NCBI GenBank assembly: GCA_964624395.1
Contig: CAZUWY010000029.1
Coordinates: forward strand, 1 to 22,977
Direction of reading: 5' to 3'
DNA: 22,977 nt
DNA from: UBA1046 sp964624395
GTDB taxonomy: Bacteria > Bacillota > Clostridia > Saccharofermentanales > DTU023
The position numbers and the translations under genes were made by a program. Below the pieces are notes generated by a model. That model did no database searches and was not told where the DNA came from. It worked only from the letters and a program-made list of their open reading frames with translations. How positions within the stretch are numbered: position 1 is the first letter of the stretch; each line of letters starts with the position of its first letter. Below, piece by piece: positions 16,264-22,977 of this stretch.

Positions 16264-17004
16264 TTACTCCTCCTTTTCCCCGCCTGCGGCAGATCGATCT
16301 TTACTGCCGGCAGTGCTTACAGCCAGACGGTTCAAGATGCTGCCGGGATAATTGGCTAGATCCATTGTTTCAGCCGGTGTTCTGGCATAGAAGCGATCAC
16401 TGATTTTCTGCGAAAGGGCAATCAGCAGACCGTAGATGGCAAAGCCACCCGGAGGCAGTGCAAAGACCAGGATCGGCTGGAGCACATGATCTTGGCCGAC
16501 AAAGGGCAGGCTGAGATCGAAAAAACTGCCTGAACCCAAAATCTCTCTGACTGAGCCGATCAAAAACAAAGCGGCGGTAAAGCCAATCCCCATACCCAGT
16601 CCATCAAGGACACTGGACACGACAGGCTTTTTGCTGGCCAGAGCCTCTGCCCGCCCTAAGATGATGCAGTTAACTGTAATCAGAGGAATGAAGATGCCCA
16701 GGGATTTATTTAGATCCGGCAGATAAGCCTGCAAGAGCAGCTGCAGGATTGTCACCAGGCTGGCAATAATGGTGATGAAGCTGGGGATGCGCACTCGGTC
16801 GGGAATTACATTTCTCAGCATAGAGATGACCAGATTTGACAATACCAGAACGAATGTTGAGGCGATGCCCATACCCAGGCCGTTCCAGGCTGAGGTGGTG
16901 ACGGCAAGCGCCGGGCAGGTCCCCAAGAGTAGAACCAGCAAGGGATTTTCCTTGACAAAACCCTTGGTCAATTCGTATGTATATGAACTTTTATCTTGTG
17001 CCAT
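16264..17004 (-). CDS. rnfE: Rnf complex membrane subunit RnfE
   Basis: This 246-residue protein has about six membrane helices and pairs with RnfA in the membrane core. Conserved cysteine-bearing segments LLGTCPALAVT and TVNCIILGRAEA are seen. The ATG at 17002-17004 gives MAQDKSS and has AAGGAGAG upstream. An earlier in-frame start would run into rnfG without a ribosome site. The hydrophilic tail after residue 210 is longer than the membrane core requires. It lies 10 bases after rnfG. Confidence 0.95.
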   Translation of the reverse strand: MAQDKSSYTYELTKGFVKENPLLVLLLGTCPALAVTTSAWNGLGMGIASTFVLVLSNLVISMLRNVIPDRVRIPSFITIIASLVTILQLLLQAYLPDLNKSLGIFIPLITVNCIILGRAEALASKKPVVSSVLDGLGMGIGFTAALFLIGSVREILGSGSFFDLSLPFVGQDHVLQPILVFALPPGGFAIYGLLIALSQKISDRFYARTPAETMDLANYPGSILNRLAVSTAGSKDRSAAGGEKEE

Positions 17005-17014
17005 ATATCTCTCC

Positions 17015-17611
17015 TTAATCCATGAGCAAGAAAGCTCCCGATGCCTCATTGATGGCATCAAGGATCGCATTTGTTGAGCGGGTTGAGCCGGTTAGGGCAT
17101 CGATCGTATGCTCAGAGCTACTTTTATCGGCTGATAGTTCTTGGCTGGCATTGAACTTTGTAAACTGTTCATAAAACTCAGCTTTAGCGGCATTTTGGCC
17201 ATAGCCGGCAGTCTCGTCGGACACCTCAAATCTTGCGCCGACAATATCTCCGGCCAGGTCAAAGCCGACCGTAGCAGGCAGCGGGCCGCCATAGCCGGGA
17301 CCTTCAGCAGTTATAACGTAACCTATAGGTTCACCGGCTTTATCTAAAACTTTAACTATCTGCGTGACATTGGGGAATTGAGAATTTATGTCATCCGTAG
17401 AGATCTCGGTAAAACTATCTCCTGCAGGAAATAATTCTCTTTGCACTGTTAATTTGGCCTCATCATCTTGCAGTTTTCTTGCCTCCATGGTCAGACCGGA
17501 AACAGCAGCCAGTGCAGTTACACAGGCCATGGCGATCAGAGTGAGAATTATAACAGGCATTAGGCCTCGATCTTTAAGAGGGGTCTTTTTAACCACATTG
17601 TCCTTAGGCAT
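17015..17611 (-). CDS. rnfG: Rnf complex FMN-binding subunit RnfG
   Basis: The 198-residue protein has one N-terminal membrane helix (about 17-40) and a domain on the outer side of the membrane. It should carry covalent FMN through the Thr of DALTGSTRST near residue 180, corresponding to the flavinylation motif of RnfG/NqrC proteins. The GYGGPLPATVGFD stretch is also typical. The ATG at 17609-17611 is chosen because GGAGGTG lies five bases upstream. An upstream TTG at 17626 would overlap that site. The start overlaps the rnfD stop by 8 bases. No ApbE-type flavin transferase, needed for FMN attachment, is present in the window. Confidence 0.95.
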   Translation of the reverse strand: MPKDNVVKKTPLKDRGLMPVIILTLIAMACVTALAAVSGLTMEARKLQDDEAKLTVQRELFPAGDSFTEISTDDINSQFPNVTQIVKVLDKAGEPIGYVITAEGPGYGGPLPATVGFDLAGDIVGARFEVSDETAGYGQNAAKAEFYEQFTKFNASQELSADKSSSEHTIDALTGSTRSTNAILDAINEASGAFLLMD

Positions 17612-18551
17612 GTTTTTCACCTCCAAAAATTGCCGGCTTGGTCCAGTTATTGATATGAGGAGTGAGTATATTCATGATCAATATTGCATAAGATACACCC
17701 TCGGGCATGCCTGAATACATGCGCATCAGAAAGGTGAGCACTCCGCAGCCCAGCCCAAAGATTACCTTGCCTTTGGCAGTTATAGGTGAGGTCACATAGT
17801 CGGTCGCCATGAAAAATGCGCCCAGAATCAAGCCGCCGGTCAGTAGATGCAAGATGGGATCGCCGCCGGCCAGCCAGCAAAGCAAAACAGTAGAAATAAT
17901 CATGCTGGCCGGTATCCAAAGATCAATTACATTGCGCAAAAGAAGCCAGATAACGCCAAGCAAAAGGGCAATTATCGATACCTCACCGATCATGCCAGCA
18001 TGTTTGCCCAGAAACAAAGACAGATGATCAGGGATTTCTCCCTCGACAATCCCGCGGGCCACGGCAAGGGGTGTTGCCTGGCTTACAAGATCCATGGAAG
18101 TTGAAGCATTCTCGACGTATTTAGACAGGATAGTCGAGTCTGACATTTGCGCACCAAAGGATACAGCCAGAAAGATTCTGCCCGTGATAGCAGGATTGGC
18201 AAAATTATCTCCCAGGCCGCCAAAGATCATTTTGGCTGCGCCGATGGCAACCGCACCACCTACACCAGCCATCCACAAGGGTGTTGAAGCTGGCAGGCAG
18301 TAGGCCAGAAGGATCCCGGTGACCACTGCAGAGAGATCATTTATACTTTGCTTTCTTTTCATGGCCAAATTAGACAAGGCTTCAGTAATTACACACACGG
18401 CCACAGTAACAGCTACTAGAGCAAGGCTTCTGAGCCCGAAAATGAAAACAGCTGCGATCAATGCGGGAAGTAAAGAAATAATTACATCCAGCATGATCGC
18501 ACGGGTTGTACGGGCTACTCGGATATGAGGTGAAGCAGAAACACGAAGCAT
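17604..18551 (-). CDS. rnfD: Rnf complex membrane subunit RnfD
   Basis: This 315-residue protein has nine or ten membrane helices and belongs to the NqrB/RnfD family, which carries FMN on a Thr. The likely site is the Thr of LVSQATPLAVARG near residue 155. Other family stretches are GGLGDNFANPAITGR and the C-terminal RMYSGMPEGVSYAILIMN. The ATG at 18549-18551 shares a base with the rnfC stop (TGATG) and has GGAGAGG upstream, indicating coupled translation. A longer reading frame into rnfC has no support. Confidence 0.96.
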   Translation of the reverse strand: MLRVSASPHIRVARTTRAIMLDVIISLLPALIAAVFIFGLRSLALVAVTVAVCVITEALSNLAMKRKQSINDLSAVVTGILLAYCLPASTPLWMAGVGGAVAIGAAKMIFGGLGDNFANPAITGRIFLAVSFGAQMSDSTILSKYVENASTSMDLVSQATPLAVARGIVEGEIPDHLSLFLGKHAGMIGEVSIIALLLGVIWLLLRNVIDLWIPASMIISTVLLCWLAGGDPILHLLTGGLILGAFFMATDYVTSPITAKGKVIFGLGCGVLTFLMRMYSGMPEGVSYAILIMNILTPHINNWTKPAIFGGEKHA

Positions 18552-19894
18552 CAGTTGACCTCTCCTTTCTTCTGGGCAGTACGCACCAGTTCTTTGCCAA
18601 TAATTATATTTTGCACCAGATAACGTTTGGCCGGGCAGACATAGCTGCAGCAGCCGCATTCAATACAGTTGAGAACGCTATGCTGATTGAGGCTGTCAAT
18701 CTCCAAATTGCGGGCAGCCTTATCCAGGCAGGTGGGCTGCAACAGCATGGGGCAGGTGCGCACGCATTCACCACACCAGATACAGGCGCTCTCTTCAGGC
18801 AAGATGGCCTCATTTTTTGCAAAGACCAAAATCGCATTATTATGTTTTAGAATCGGCCGCGACAGTTCATCAATGGCAACCCCCATCATCGGACCGCCCA
18901 TAATGATCTTGCCAGGCTCTTCCTTGGCGCCTCCTGCTGCCTCGATTACATCCTCAATCCGGGCACCGATGGGCACATCATAATTGCCTGGATGAGCCAC
19001 AGCATTTCCATCCAAAGTGATGATCCTTCTAATCAGGGGCATACCTGTTTTAAGATAGGCTGCTATGAACTGAATAGTGGTGACATTTTGAACTATTACG
19101 CCGACATCAGCCGGCAGCCCGCCCATGGGCACTACCCGTCCTGTCGATTTATGGATCTGCACCTTTTCAGCCCCGGTGGGATAAAGGGTGGGCAGCATGC
19201 AGATCTTGATCTCTATATCTGTCGGCCTGTCCTTTGCAGCTGCTTTGATTGCCCGCTCCAGCGTGAGTTTGGCATCGGGCTTATTGTCTTCAATTATGAT
19301 GATGACTTCTTTAACACCCAGCCATTTTGCTGTTACCAGGCAACCCTCAACGATCTCATCGGGATACTCCAGCATGACCTGATGATCCGAGGTGATATAA
19401 GGTTCGCATTCAGCCCCGTTGATCATGAGTAGATCAATTTTCTTGTCGGCGGGCGGGTCAAGCTTGACGAAGGTAGGGAAGGCAGCGCCGCCAAGACCAA
19501 CCAGGCCAGAATCTCTGACGGCCTTAAGAAAATCCTCTTTGCTGTTTATTTCAGGCGGAGCAATATCCGGCGATAGGGTATAGAGGCAGTCATTTTTGAT
19601 CGTGACATATTCAGCTGTATTGCCATCGCTCAAGATTTCTTTCCTAACTCTTTCCACGGTACCGGAGATACTGGCATGCACCGGCACGGACCAACCGCCC
19701 ATCGGCTCGCCGATTTTCTGGCCGACATGTACGCTGTCACCTTTGGCGACAATAGCATCACAGCCCGGTCCCAGCTGCATATCCAGTGGGATGGTTACAA
19801 AATCGAAGCTGTCCAGCCTCTTTATTGCCATACCTTTGGTGTTTTTGTTTTCTTTTGGGTGAACTCCGCGGTGGAATCTGCGAATAAATAACAT
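18551..19894 (-). CDS. rnfC: Rnf complex subunit RnfC
   Basis: RnfC is the peripheral subunit proposed to bind NAD(H) and FMN and pass electrons between ferredoxin and NAD+. The 447-residue protein starts with the RnfC barrel-sandwich domain (RRFHRGVHPKENK, then PVHASISGTVERV). A nucleotide-binding region with GLVGLGGAAFPTFVK near residue 130 and NGAECEPYI near 158 follows. Two ferredoxin-type motifs, CIWCGECVRTCP and CIECGCCSYVCP, end it. The ATG at 19892-19894 has GAGGAG six bases upstream; a GTG one codon earlier is too close. It is the first gene of a complete rnfCDGEAB operon, so the whole ferredoxin:NAD+ oxidoreductase ion pump is encoded here. Confidence 0.96.
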   Translation of the reverse strand: MLFIRRFHRGVHPKENKNTKGMAIKRLDSFDFVTIPLDMQLGPGCDAIVAKGDSVHVGQKIGEPMGGWSVPVHASISGTVERVRKEILSDGNTAEYVTIKNDCLYTLSPDIAPPEINSKEDFLKAVRDSGLVGLGGAAFPTFVKLDPPADKKIDLLMINGAECEPYITSDHQVMLEYPDEIVEGCLVTAKWLGVKEVIIIIEDNKPDAKLTLERAIKAAAKDRPTDIEIKICMLPTLYPTGAEKVQIHKSTGRVVPMGGLPADVGVIVQNVTTIQFIAAYLKTGMPLIRRIITLDGNAVAHPGNYDVPIGARIEDVIEAAGGAKEEPGKIIMGGPMMGVAIDELSRPILKHNNAILVFAKNEAILPEESACIWCGECVRTCPMLLQPTCLDKAARNLEIDSLNQHSVLNCIECGCCSYVCPAKRYLVQNIIIGKELVRTAQKKGEVN

Positions 19895-19944
19895 CACATT
19901 CTCCTCGTCTCAAGAAAATTTAAATAGCCTAATGAATATTCGAC

Positions 19945-19971
19945 TATCTAATTAGATAATATATCATAATA
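19945..19971 (-). promoter_or_regulatory. AT-rich promoter area of the rnf operon with a 14-base palindrome
   Basis: TATCTAATTAGATA (19945-19958) is a perfect palindrome. Two TATTAT -10-like boxes on the minus strand lie at 19956-19961 and 19966-19971, so the palindrome would overlap or follow the -10 box. No convincing -35 is seen. It is a possible operator controlling rnf, with low certainty. The rest of 19895-20097 shows no gene. Confidence 0.35.
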
Positions 19972-20097
19972 TAGCTGAATTTTGTTTGCTAATCAGCAGA
20001 AAAAGAAGCCTGCGCTTGGTAAGAATTCACCAAACTAAAAGACAAAGAAAAAAGTCATTTATTTACTATTTGTTGCTGGGAATAATAGCCGAGAACA

Positions 20098-21090
20098 TTA
20101 GCCGTAAAAAACCGGCTCGGGTATGATGATGACCCCTTCGCTCATAATTTGGCGGTTGTCGACATAGATGTCCGGCTCTTTGGCCACCAGATCAAAATGG
20201 CCTCTGGCCTCTAAAATGCCACCCAGGGCCAGATTTCTGCCAAAGCCGATATGAAATGTACCATAGGCAGATTCATCTTCAATATAGCAGCGTCCCAGGC
20301 ATTTGGATAAGGTATTGAGCCCTATACCAAATTCCGAGGCGACAAACATATTTTCATCTTGAAAAGATTCGATATATTCTTTTAATTTATGGCCGCAGGG
20401 ATTATCTTCTATCTCTGTTATCCGACCTTTTTCCAGTACCAGCTTTAGTGGCTGCTCACATTTGCCCAGATAGCCAAGAGAGCAGTCAACAATCATGACT
20501 CCATCTGTGCCATCTTCTACAATTGGCACATAAACCTCGATACTGGCGGATGAAAAGCCTTTGCCATCCTTGCAAACTCCGTTATAAAAACCAGGTTTTC
20601 TTCCTCTTTTATTAAAGACGAGATTAGTTCCGGATTTACTTTCAACCCTGATGGTCGATGAATTTTCGATATATTTCATGATGATATTGGCCATCAGCTT
20701 GCTCTTTTTTGTATCCATGGTAAGAAAGTCATATTCCAGCATGGACACACCGTCGCTGGTAGAAAGAGGCAGGGAAAGAAATTTCTTTCCCTGCCTAATT
20801 GCTCTTTTTGCAGCCAGAGTCGTTACCAATGAATATTCAGTTGCCGCAATGATGGCACTGTAGTCATCAAAGACATTCTCGTTCTTGTCGAAACAGACGC
20901 CTACATCTTTGCCAACATCCTCGACTATCATCATGTCGATCCGTAACGCTCTTTTTAGAGCACTGCGCCTGATAGCTTTCGCTTCCCGCATATAATTATT
21001 GCTGGATACAATGAGAAGGCTCTCCCAAGGTTTAAGCCTAACCCAGTTGCGAACGACTATATTGGCGCCACGTGTCAGATTATCTTGCAT
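20098..21090 (-). CDS. M29 aminopeptidase-like / NicX-like metalloenzyme
   Basis: The 330-residue protein resembles the aminopeptidase T (M29) superfamily, to which NicX-type ring-cleaving dioxygenases are also related. The metal-ligand region is conserved: Glu253 in EFGIGLN, Glu271 or Glu273 before GTFHIGFG with His280, and GHFD with His298 and Asp300. The N-terminal half has an alternating beta/alpha pattern without a signal peptide, so it is probably cytoplasmic. It is shorter than classical M29 enzymes (about 400 residues), which leaves peptidase versus another metal-dependent activity open. Its ATG lies one base after the DUF979 stop and only a weak GAAG is upstream, pointing to translational coupling. 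The context suggests it acts on the substrate moved by the two membrane proteins. Confidence 0.65.
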   Translation of the reverse strand: MQDNLTRGANIVVRNWVRLKPWESLLIVSSNNYMREAKAIRRSALKRALRIDMMIVEDVGKDVGVCFDKNENVFDDYSAIIAATEYSLVTTLAAKRAIRQGKKFLSLPLSTSDGVSMLEYDFLTMDTKKSKLMANIIMKYIENSSTIRVESKSGTNLVFNKRGRKPGFYNGVCKDGKGFSSASIEVYVPIVEDGTDGVMIVDCSLGYLGKCEQPLKLVLEKGRITEIEDNPCGHKLKEYIESFQDENMFVASEFGIGLNTLSKCLGRCYIEDESAYGTFHIGFGRNLALGGILEARGHFDLVAKEPDIYVDNRQIMSEGVIIIPEPVFYG

Positions 21091-21091
21091 A

Positions 21092-22066
21092 TTACTTCAA
21101 GATTATCATATAAGCGATCTGGAAGACCAAGAGGATCAGAGCCGGAATGACCTGATTCTTGATCACGCCCCAGCGATCCTTCATATCAAGCATAGCCACG
21201 GGGACAATGTTGAAATTGGCGGCCATCGGTGTCATTAAGGTGCCGCAATAACCAGCGGTAAGAGCAACCATGCCGATGACTACAGGATTCGCGCCATAGG
21301 CCAGCACAAAGGGATGCCCGATGCCGACTGTCATAACAGTAATAGCAGCGAAAGCATTGCCCATGATCATGGTGAACAGAGCCATACCTACAGCAAAAAC
21401 GATGATGCCCAGATTGACATTGCCGGCTGGAATTACTTTACCAACCAGTTCAGCAATTACATCGCCAACACCGGCAGCAGTAAAGATTGCTCCCAGACTG
21501 GCCAAAAGCATGGGCAGCATGCTCAGAGGTCCTACGACAGAAAGAAGCCTGGATGAGTCTTTGAGGAAGATATCCGGAGTATTCTTTCTGGAGTAGATCA
21601 TCAAAATAACAACTGAGAGCAGGACGCCAAAGCCAATACCAACCAGAGCACCAAGTTTGGTGAACAAAGCAAAAGCAATAGCGCTGAGACCAATTGTCAG
21701 AGCAGGTATGAATATCTTCATGCCTATCTTGTCGAAGTTTGATTGTTCCTCTTCAGGAGCTGGAGTATCGGTCTTGCCGATCTTGACCTGCTTCAAGATG
21801 GGAGGAATTGTCATAATAATGATAATTATTCCATTGCCCAGAGCAGGGATCCAACGGCCGAAAGCCATTACAATACCCAAAGCAACCCAGAAAACGGCAG
21901 TGCCGATACGGGCGTCATTCTCTTCGTCCAGAAGGTTCTTTATGCCGTTATAGATAGCAATCAAACCCATAATGATAAACATTACTTCCAAAATTTTATT
22001 TGCGGTGGTAACTTCAGGGTCTGTGAAAAAAGACAGCGCAAATGCTGGAATTGTCATGAAAGACAT
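21092..22066 (-). CDS. DUF979 family membrane protein
   Basis: This 324-residue protein has about nine or ten membrane helices, with a hydrophilic stretch near residues 95-112 (TDTPAPEEEQSNFDKIG). Conserved-looking segments include GNAFAAITVMTVGIG and AGYCGTLMTPMAANFNIVP near residues 235-285. The Gly/Thr/Pro-rich turn there is reminiscent of re-entrant loops in secondary transporters. I recognise it as DUF979, which is usually encoded next to DUF969. The pair is often found near pyroglutamyl-peptidase genes in Firmicutes (from memory), suggesting transport of a peptide or amino-acid derivative. No biochemical function is established from this sequence. The ATG at 22064-22066 has AAGGAGGG upstream and lies two bases after the DUF969 stop. 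Confidence 0.75.
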   Translation of the reverse strand: MSFMTIPAFALSFFTDPEVTTANKILEVMFIIMGLIAIYNGIKNLLDEENDARIGTAVFWVALGIVMAFGRWIPALGNGIIIIIMTIPPILKQVKIGKTDTPAPEEEQSNFDKIGMKIFIPALTIGLSAIAFALFTKLGALVGIGFGVLLSVVILMIYSRKNTPDIFLKDSSRLLSVVGPLSMLPMLLASLGAIFTAAGVGDVIAELVGKVIPAGNVNLGIIVFAVGMALFTMIMGNAFAAITVMTVGIGHPFVLAYGANPVVIGMVALTAGYCGTLMTPMAANFNIVPVAMLDMKDRWGVIKNQVIPALILLVFQIAYMIILK

Positions 22067-22068
22067 AA

Positions 22069-22761
22069 TTAACCCTCCTTCTTAGCGGCATCGCCGTAAT
22101 ACTTCTTGACCAGACGTCTGTCTTTGAGATAGTAGAAAACTACACCAAGAAGTACTGCGAATATACCAATGGGAATTTCCACGACTGCCAGATCGATCAG
22201 ATCGACTTCGTAGCCCAAGGGTGCGAGAGTAGATTGGACAAGCAGAGCACCGCCGCCACCGACAAACAAGACCTGACAGAAGAACCAAGAAATGTTCTCC
22301 ATACCTGACGCCATGCCTTTTACGGTCTCAACATGCTCCTCATCAGGCTCATGACCGGAAGCTTCGATAGCACCAATAGACATCGGCATAATGATCGGGC
22401 GTACAAAACCCGCCACACCGCCAAAGCTGACATTGAATGCGGCAAAGACTCCGCGCATGAGGCCGTATGCACCGATTACTGCTCCAGCAGAAGCTTTTTT
22501 CACTTTTCCAATTAAAGCTGACGCTGCGTTTTTAAGTCCGTTGCGTTCCAGAGTACCGGTTACCAGCATAATTAAAATGAAGATCGCCATACTTCTGTTG
22601 GCAACAAAACTGCCGCCTAAAGTTTCGAGCAAACCTTCAACACCAATACCTCCGACAAATGCAGTGACTATGGCAGCTACAATAATAATCAGAATTGAGT
22701 CGAGTTTCAGCGCAAAACCAACGATTACAACCAAAACCCCCAATAACTTAATTAAGTCCAT
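22069..22761 (-). CDS. DUF969 family membrane protein
   Basis: The 230-residue protein has about five or six membrane helices. The central FNVSFGGVAGFVRPIIMPMSIGAIEA segment (about 113-138) is a likely functional core with several Gly and Pro. It is followed by a polar DEEHVETVKGMASGMEN loop. I recognise it as DUF969. Together with the following DUF979 gene it probably forms a two-part membrane transporter, an inference from pairing and topology. The ATG at 22759-22761 has AGGAGA upstream. It is the first gene of a three-gene operon ending in the metalloenzyme. Confidence 0.75.
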   Translation of the reverse strand: MDLIKLLGVLVVIVGFALKLDSILIIIVAAIVTAFVGGIGVEGLLETLGGSFVANRSMAIFILIMLVTGTLERNGLKNAASALIGKVKKASAGAVIGAYGLMRGVFAAFNVSFGGVAGFVRPIIMPMSIGAIEASGHEPDEEHVETVKGMASGMENISWFFCQVLFVGGGGALLVQSTLAPLGYEVDLIDLAVVEIPIGIFAVLLGVVFYYLKDRRLVKKYYGDAAKKEG

Positions 22762-22789
22762 AAATTCGTCTCCTATTTGAATTTAGTTT

Positions 22790-22909
22790 TGCGGGCTGAG
22801 CCCGCAGTCGGATAGTGATAATCCAGGCTAAATCCTCAATTTCAGCCTTTGTCAGACGATCCTATTTTTTTGTTTTGCACCTCCTTTACCATCAATGCCA
22901 AATCTGGCA
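22790..22909 (-). promoter_or_regulatory. Structured leader of the DUF969 operon
   Basis: The leader can form four hairpins on the minus strand: 22896-22909 (TGCCA/TGGCA), 22825-22848 (AGGCT with AAA/TTT and one bulge), 22810-22824 (GGAT/ATCC) and 22790-22806 (TGCGGGCT/AGCCCGCA). The second and third are directly adjacent and the fourth is three bases away. A strong AAAGGAGGTG (22878-22887) occurs in the leader with no ATG at proper distance. No T run follows the last hairpin, so control would be at translation or RNA stability rather than termination. No known riboswitch class is recognised. Confidence 0.45.
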
Positions 22910-22924
22910 ATTGAATATTTATCC

Positions 22925-22941
22925 ATTATACCAATATTGGT
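22925..22941 (-). promoter_or_regulatory. Predicted extended -10 promoter of the DUF969 operon, with palindrome
   Basis: On the minus strand TGG followed by TATAAT (22925-22930) makes an extended -10 box. The -35 region is weak. ACCAATATTGGT (22930-22941) is a perfect 12-base palindrome lying in the spacer, where a bound regulator would block polymerase. Transcription would start about 155 bases upstream of the DUF969 start codon. Confidence 0.55.
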
Positions 22942-22977
22942 CTTTGTCGGGTATAGTTCAACTTTTGCTCATCTTCT

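Noticed and set aside
20041..20097. Terminator after the metalloenzyme gene
   Set aside because: A T-rich stretch is present on the minus strand, but the only stem before it (CTATT/AATAG) is short and has a large loop.
22791..22930. Small leader peptides on the minus strand before DUF969 (starting at ATG near 22928 or 22891)
   Set aside because: Neither ATG has a ribosome site at proper distance; the strong AAAGGAGGTG lies downstream of both and has no suitable start after it.

Overview
The window looks like chromosomal DNA of an anaerobic, low-to-mid GC Gram-positive bacterium, most likely a member of the Clostridia. The reasons are clostridial-type primosome genes (a DnaD-domain protein followed by a DnaC/DnaI-like ATPase), strong AGGAGG-type ribosome binding sites with several TTG and GTG starts, a homodimeric-type pyruvate:ferredoxin oxidoreductase, and an Rnf complex in the order C-D-G-E-A-B. 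Genus cannot be fixed from the sequence alone. No rRNA, tRNA, CRISPR array, complete insertion sequence or phage gene was seen, and no gene-free stretch exceeds 300 bases.

Layout. (1) 216-3322, minus: a two-gene envelope-glycosylation pair, a DPM1/GtrB-like glycosyltransferase followed by a large multi-pass GT-C-like membrane protein. (2) 3479-7013, plus: a glycolytic operon made of a single-chain phosphoglycerate kinase/triosephosphate isomerase fusion and cofactor-independent phosphoglycerate mutase. (3) 7109-10633, plus: pyruvate:ferredoxin oxidoreductase under its own extended -10 promoter. (4) 10761-14420, plus: DnaD-like protein, DnaC-like helicase loader, holo-ACP synthase and a membrane-anchored SH3-SH3-NlpC/P60-like protein whose catalytic Cys and His positions look lost. 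A consensus DnaA box lies in the promoter of this run. (5) 14456-14653, minus: ribosomal protein L28, whose terminator lies inside the 3' end of the convergent NlpC/P60-like gene. (6) 14759-19894, minus: the complete rnfCDGEAB operon. (7) 20098-22761, minus: a DUF969/DUF979 membrane pair followed, one base later, by an M29/NicX-like metalloenzyme, preceded by a leader rich in hairpins.

How it fits together. Triose phosphates pass through the PGK-TIM fusion and phosphoglycerate mutase towards pyruvate. The oxidoreductase splits pyruvate to acetyl-CoA and CO2 and reduces ferredoxin, and Rnf couples ferredoxin oxidation to NAD+ reduction and ion export. This gives a coherent fermentative energy module. 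The DUF969/DUF979/metalloenzyme operon is the least understood block. I infer an uptake-and-processing system for a small peptide or amino-acid-like substrate, without direct proof.

The parts most worth a second look are the DnaA box in the primosome promoter, the degenerate NlpC/P60 domain, the structured leader of the DUF969 operon, the gene fusion, and the awkward start of the helicase-loader gene.
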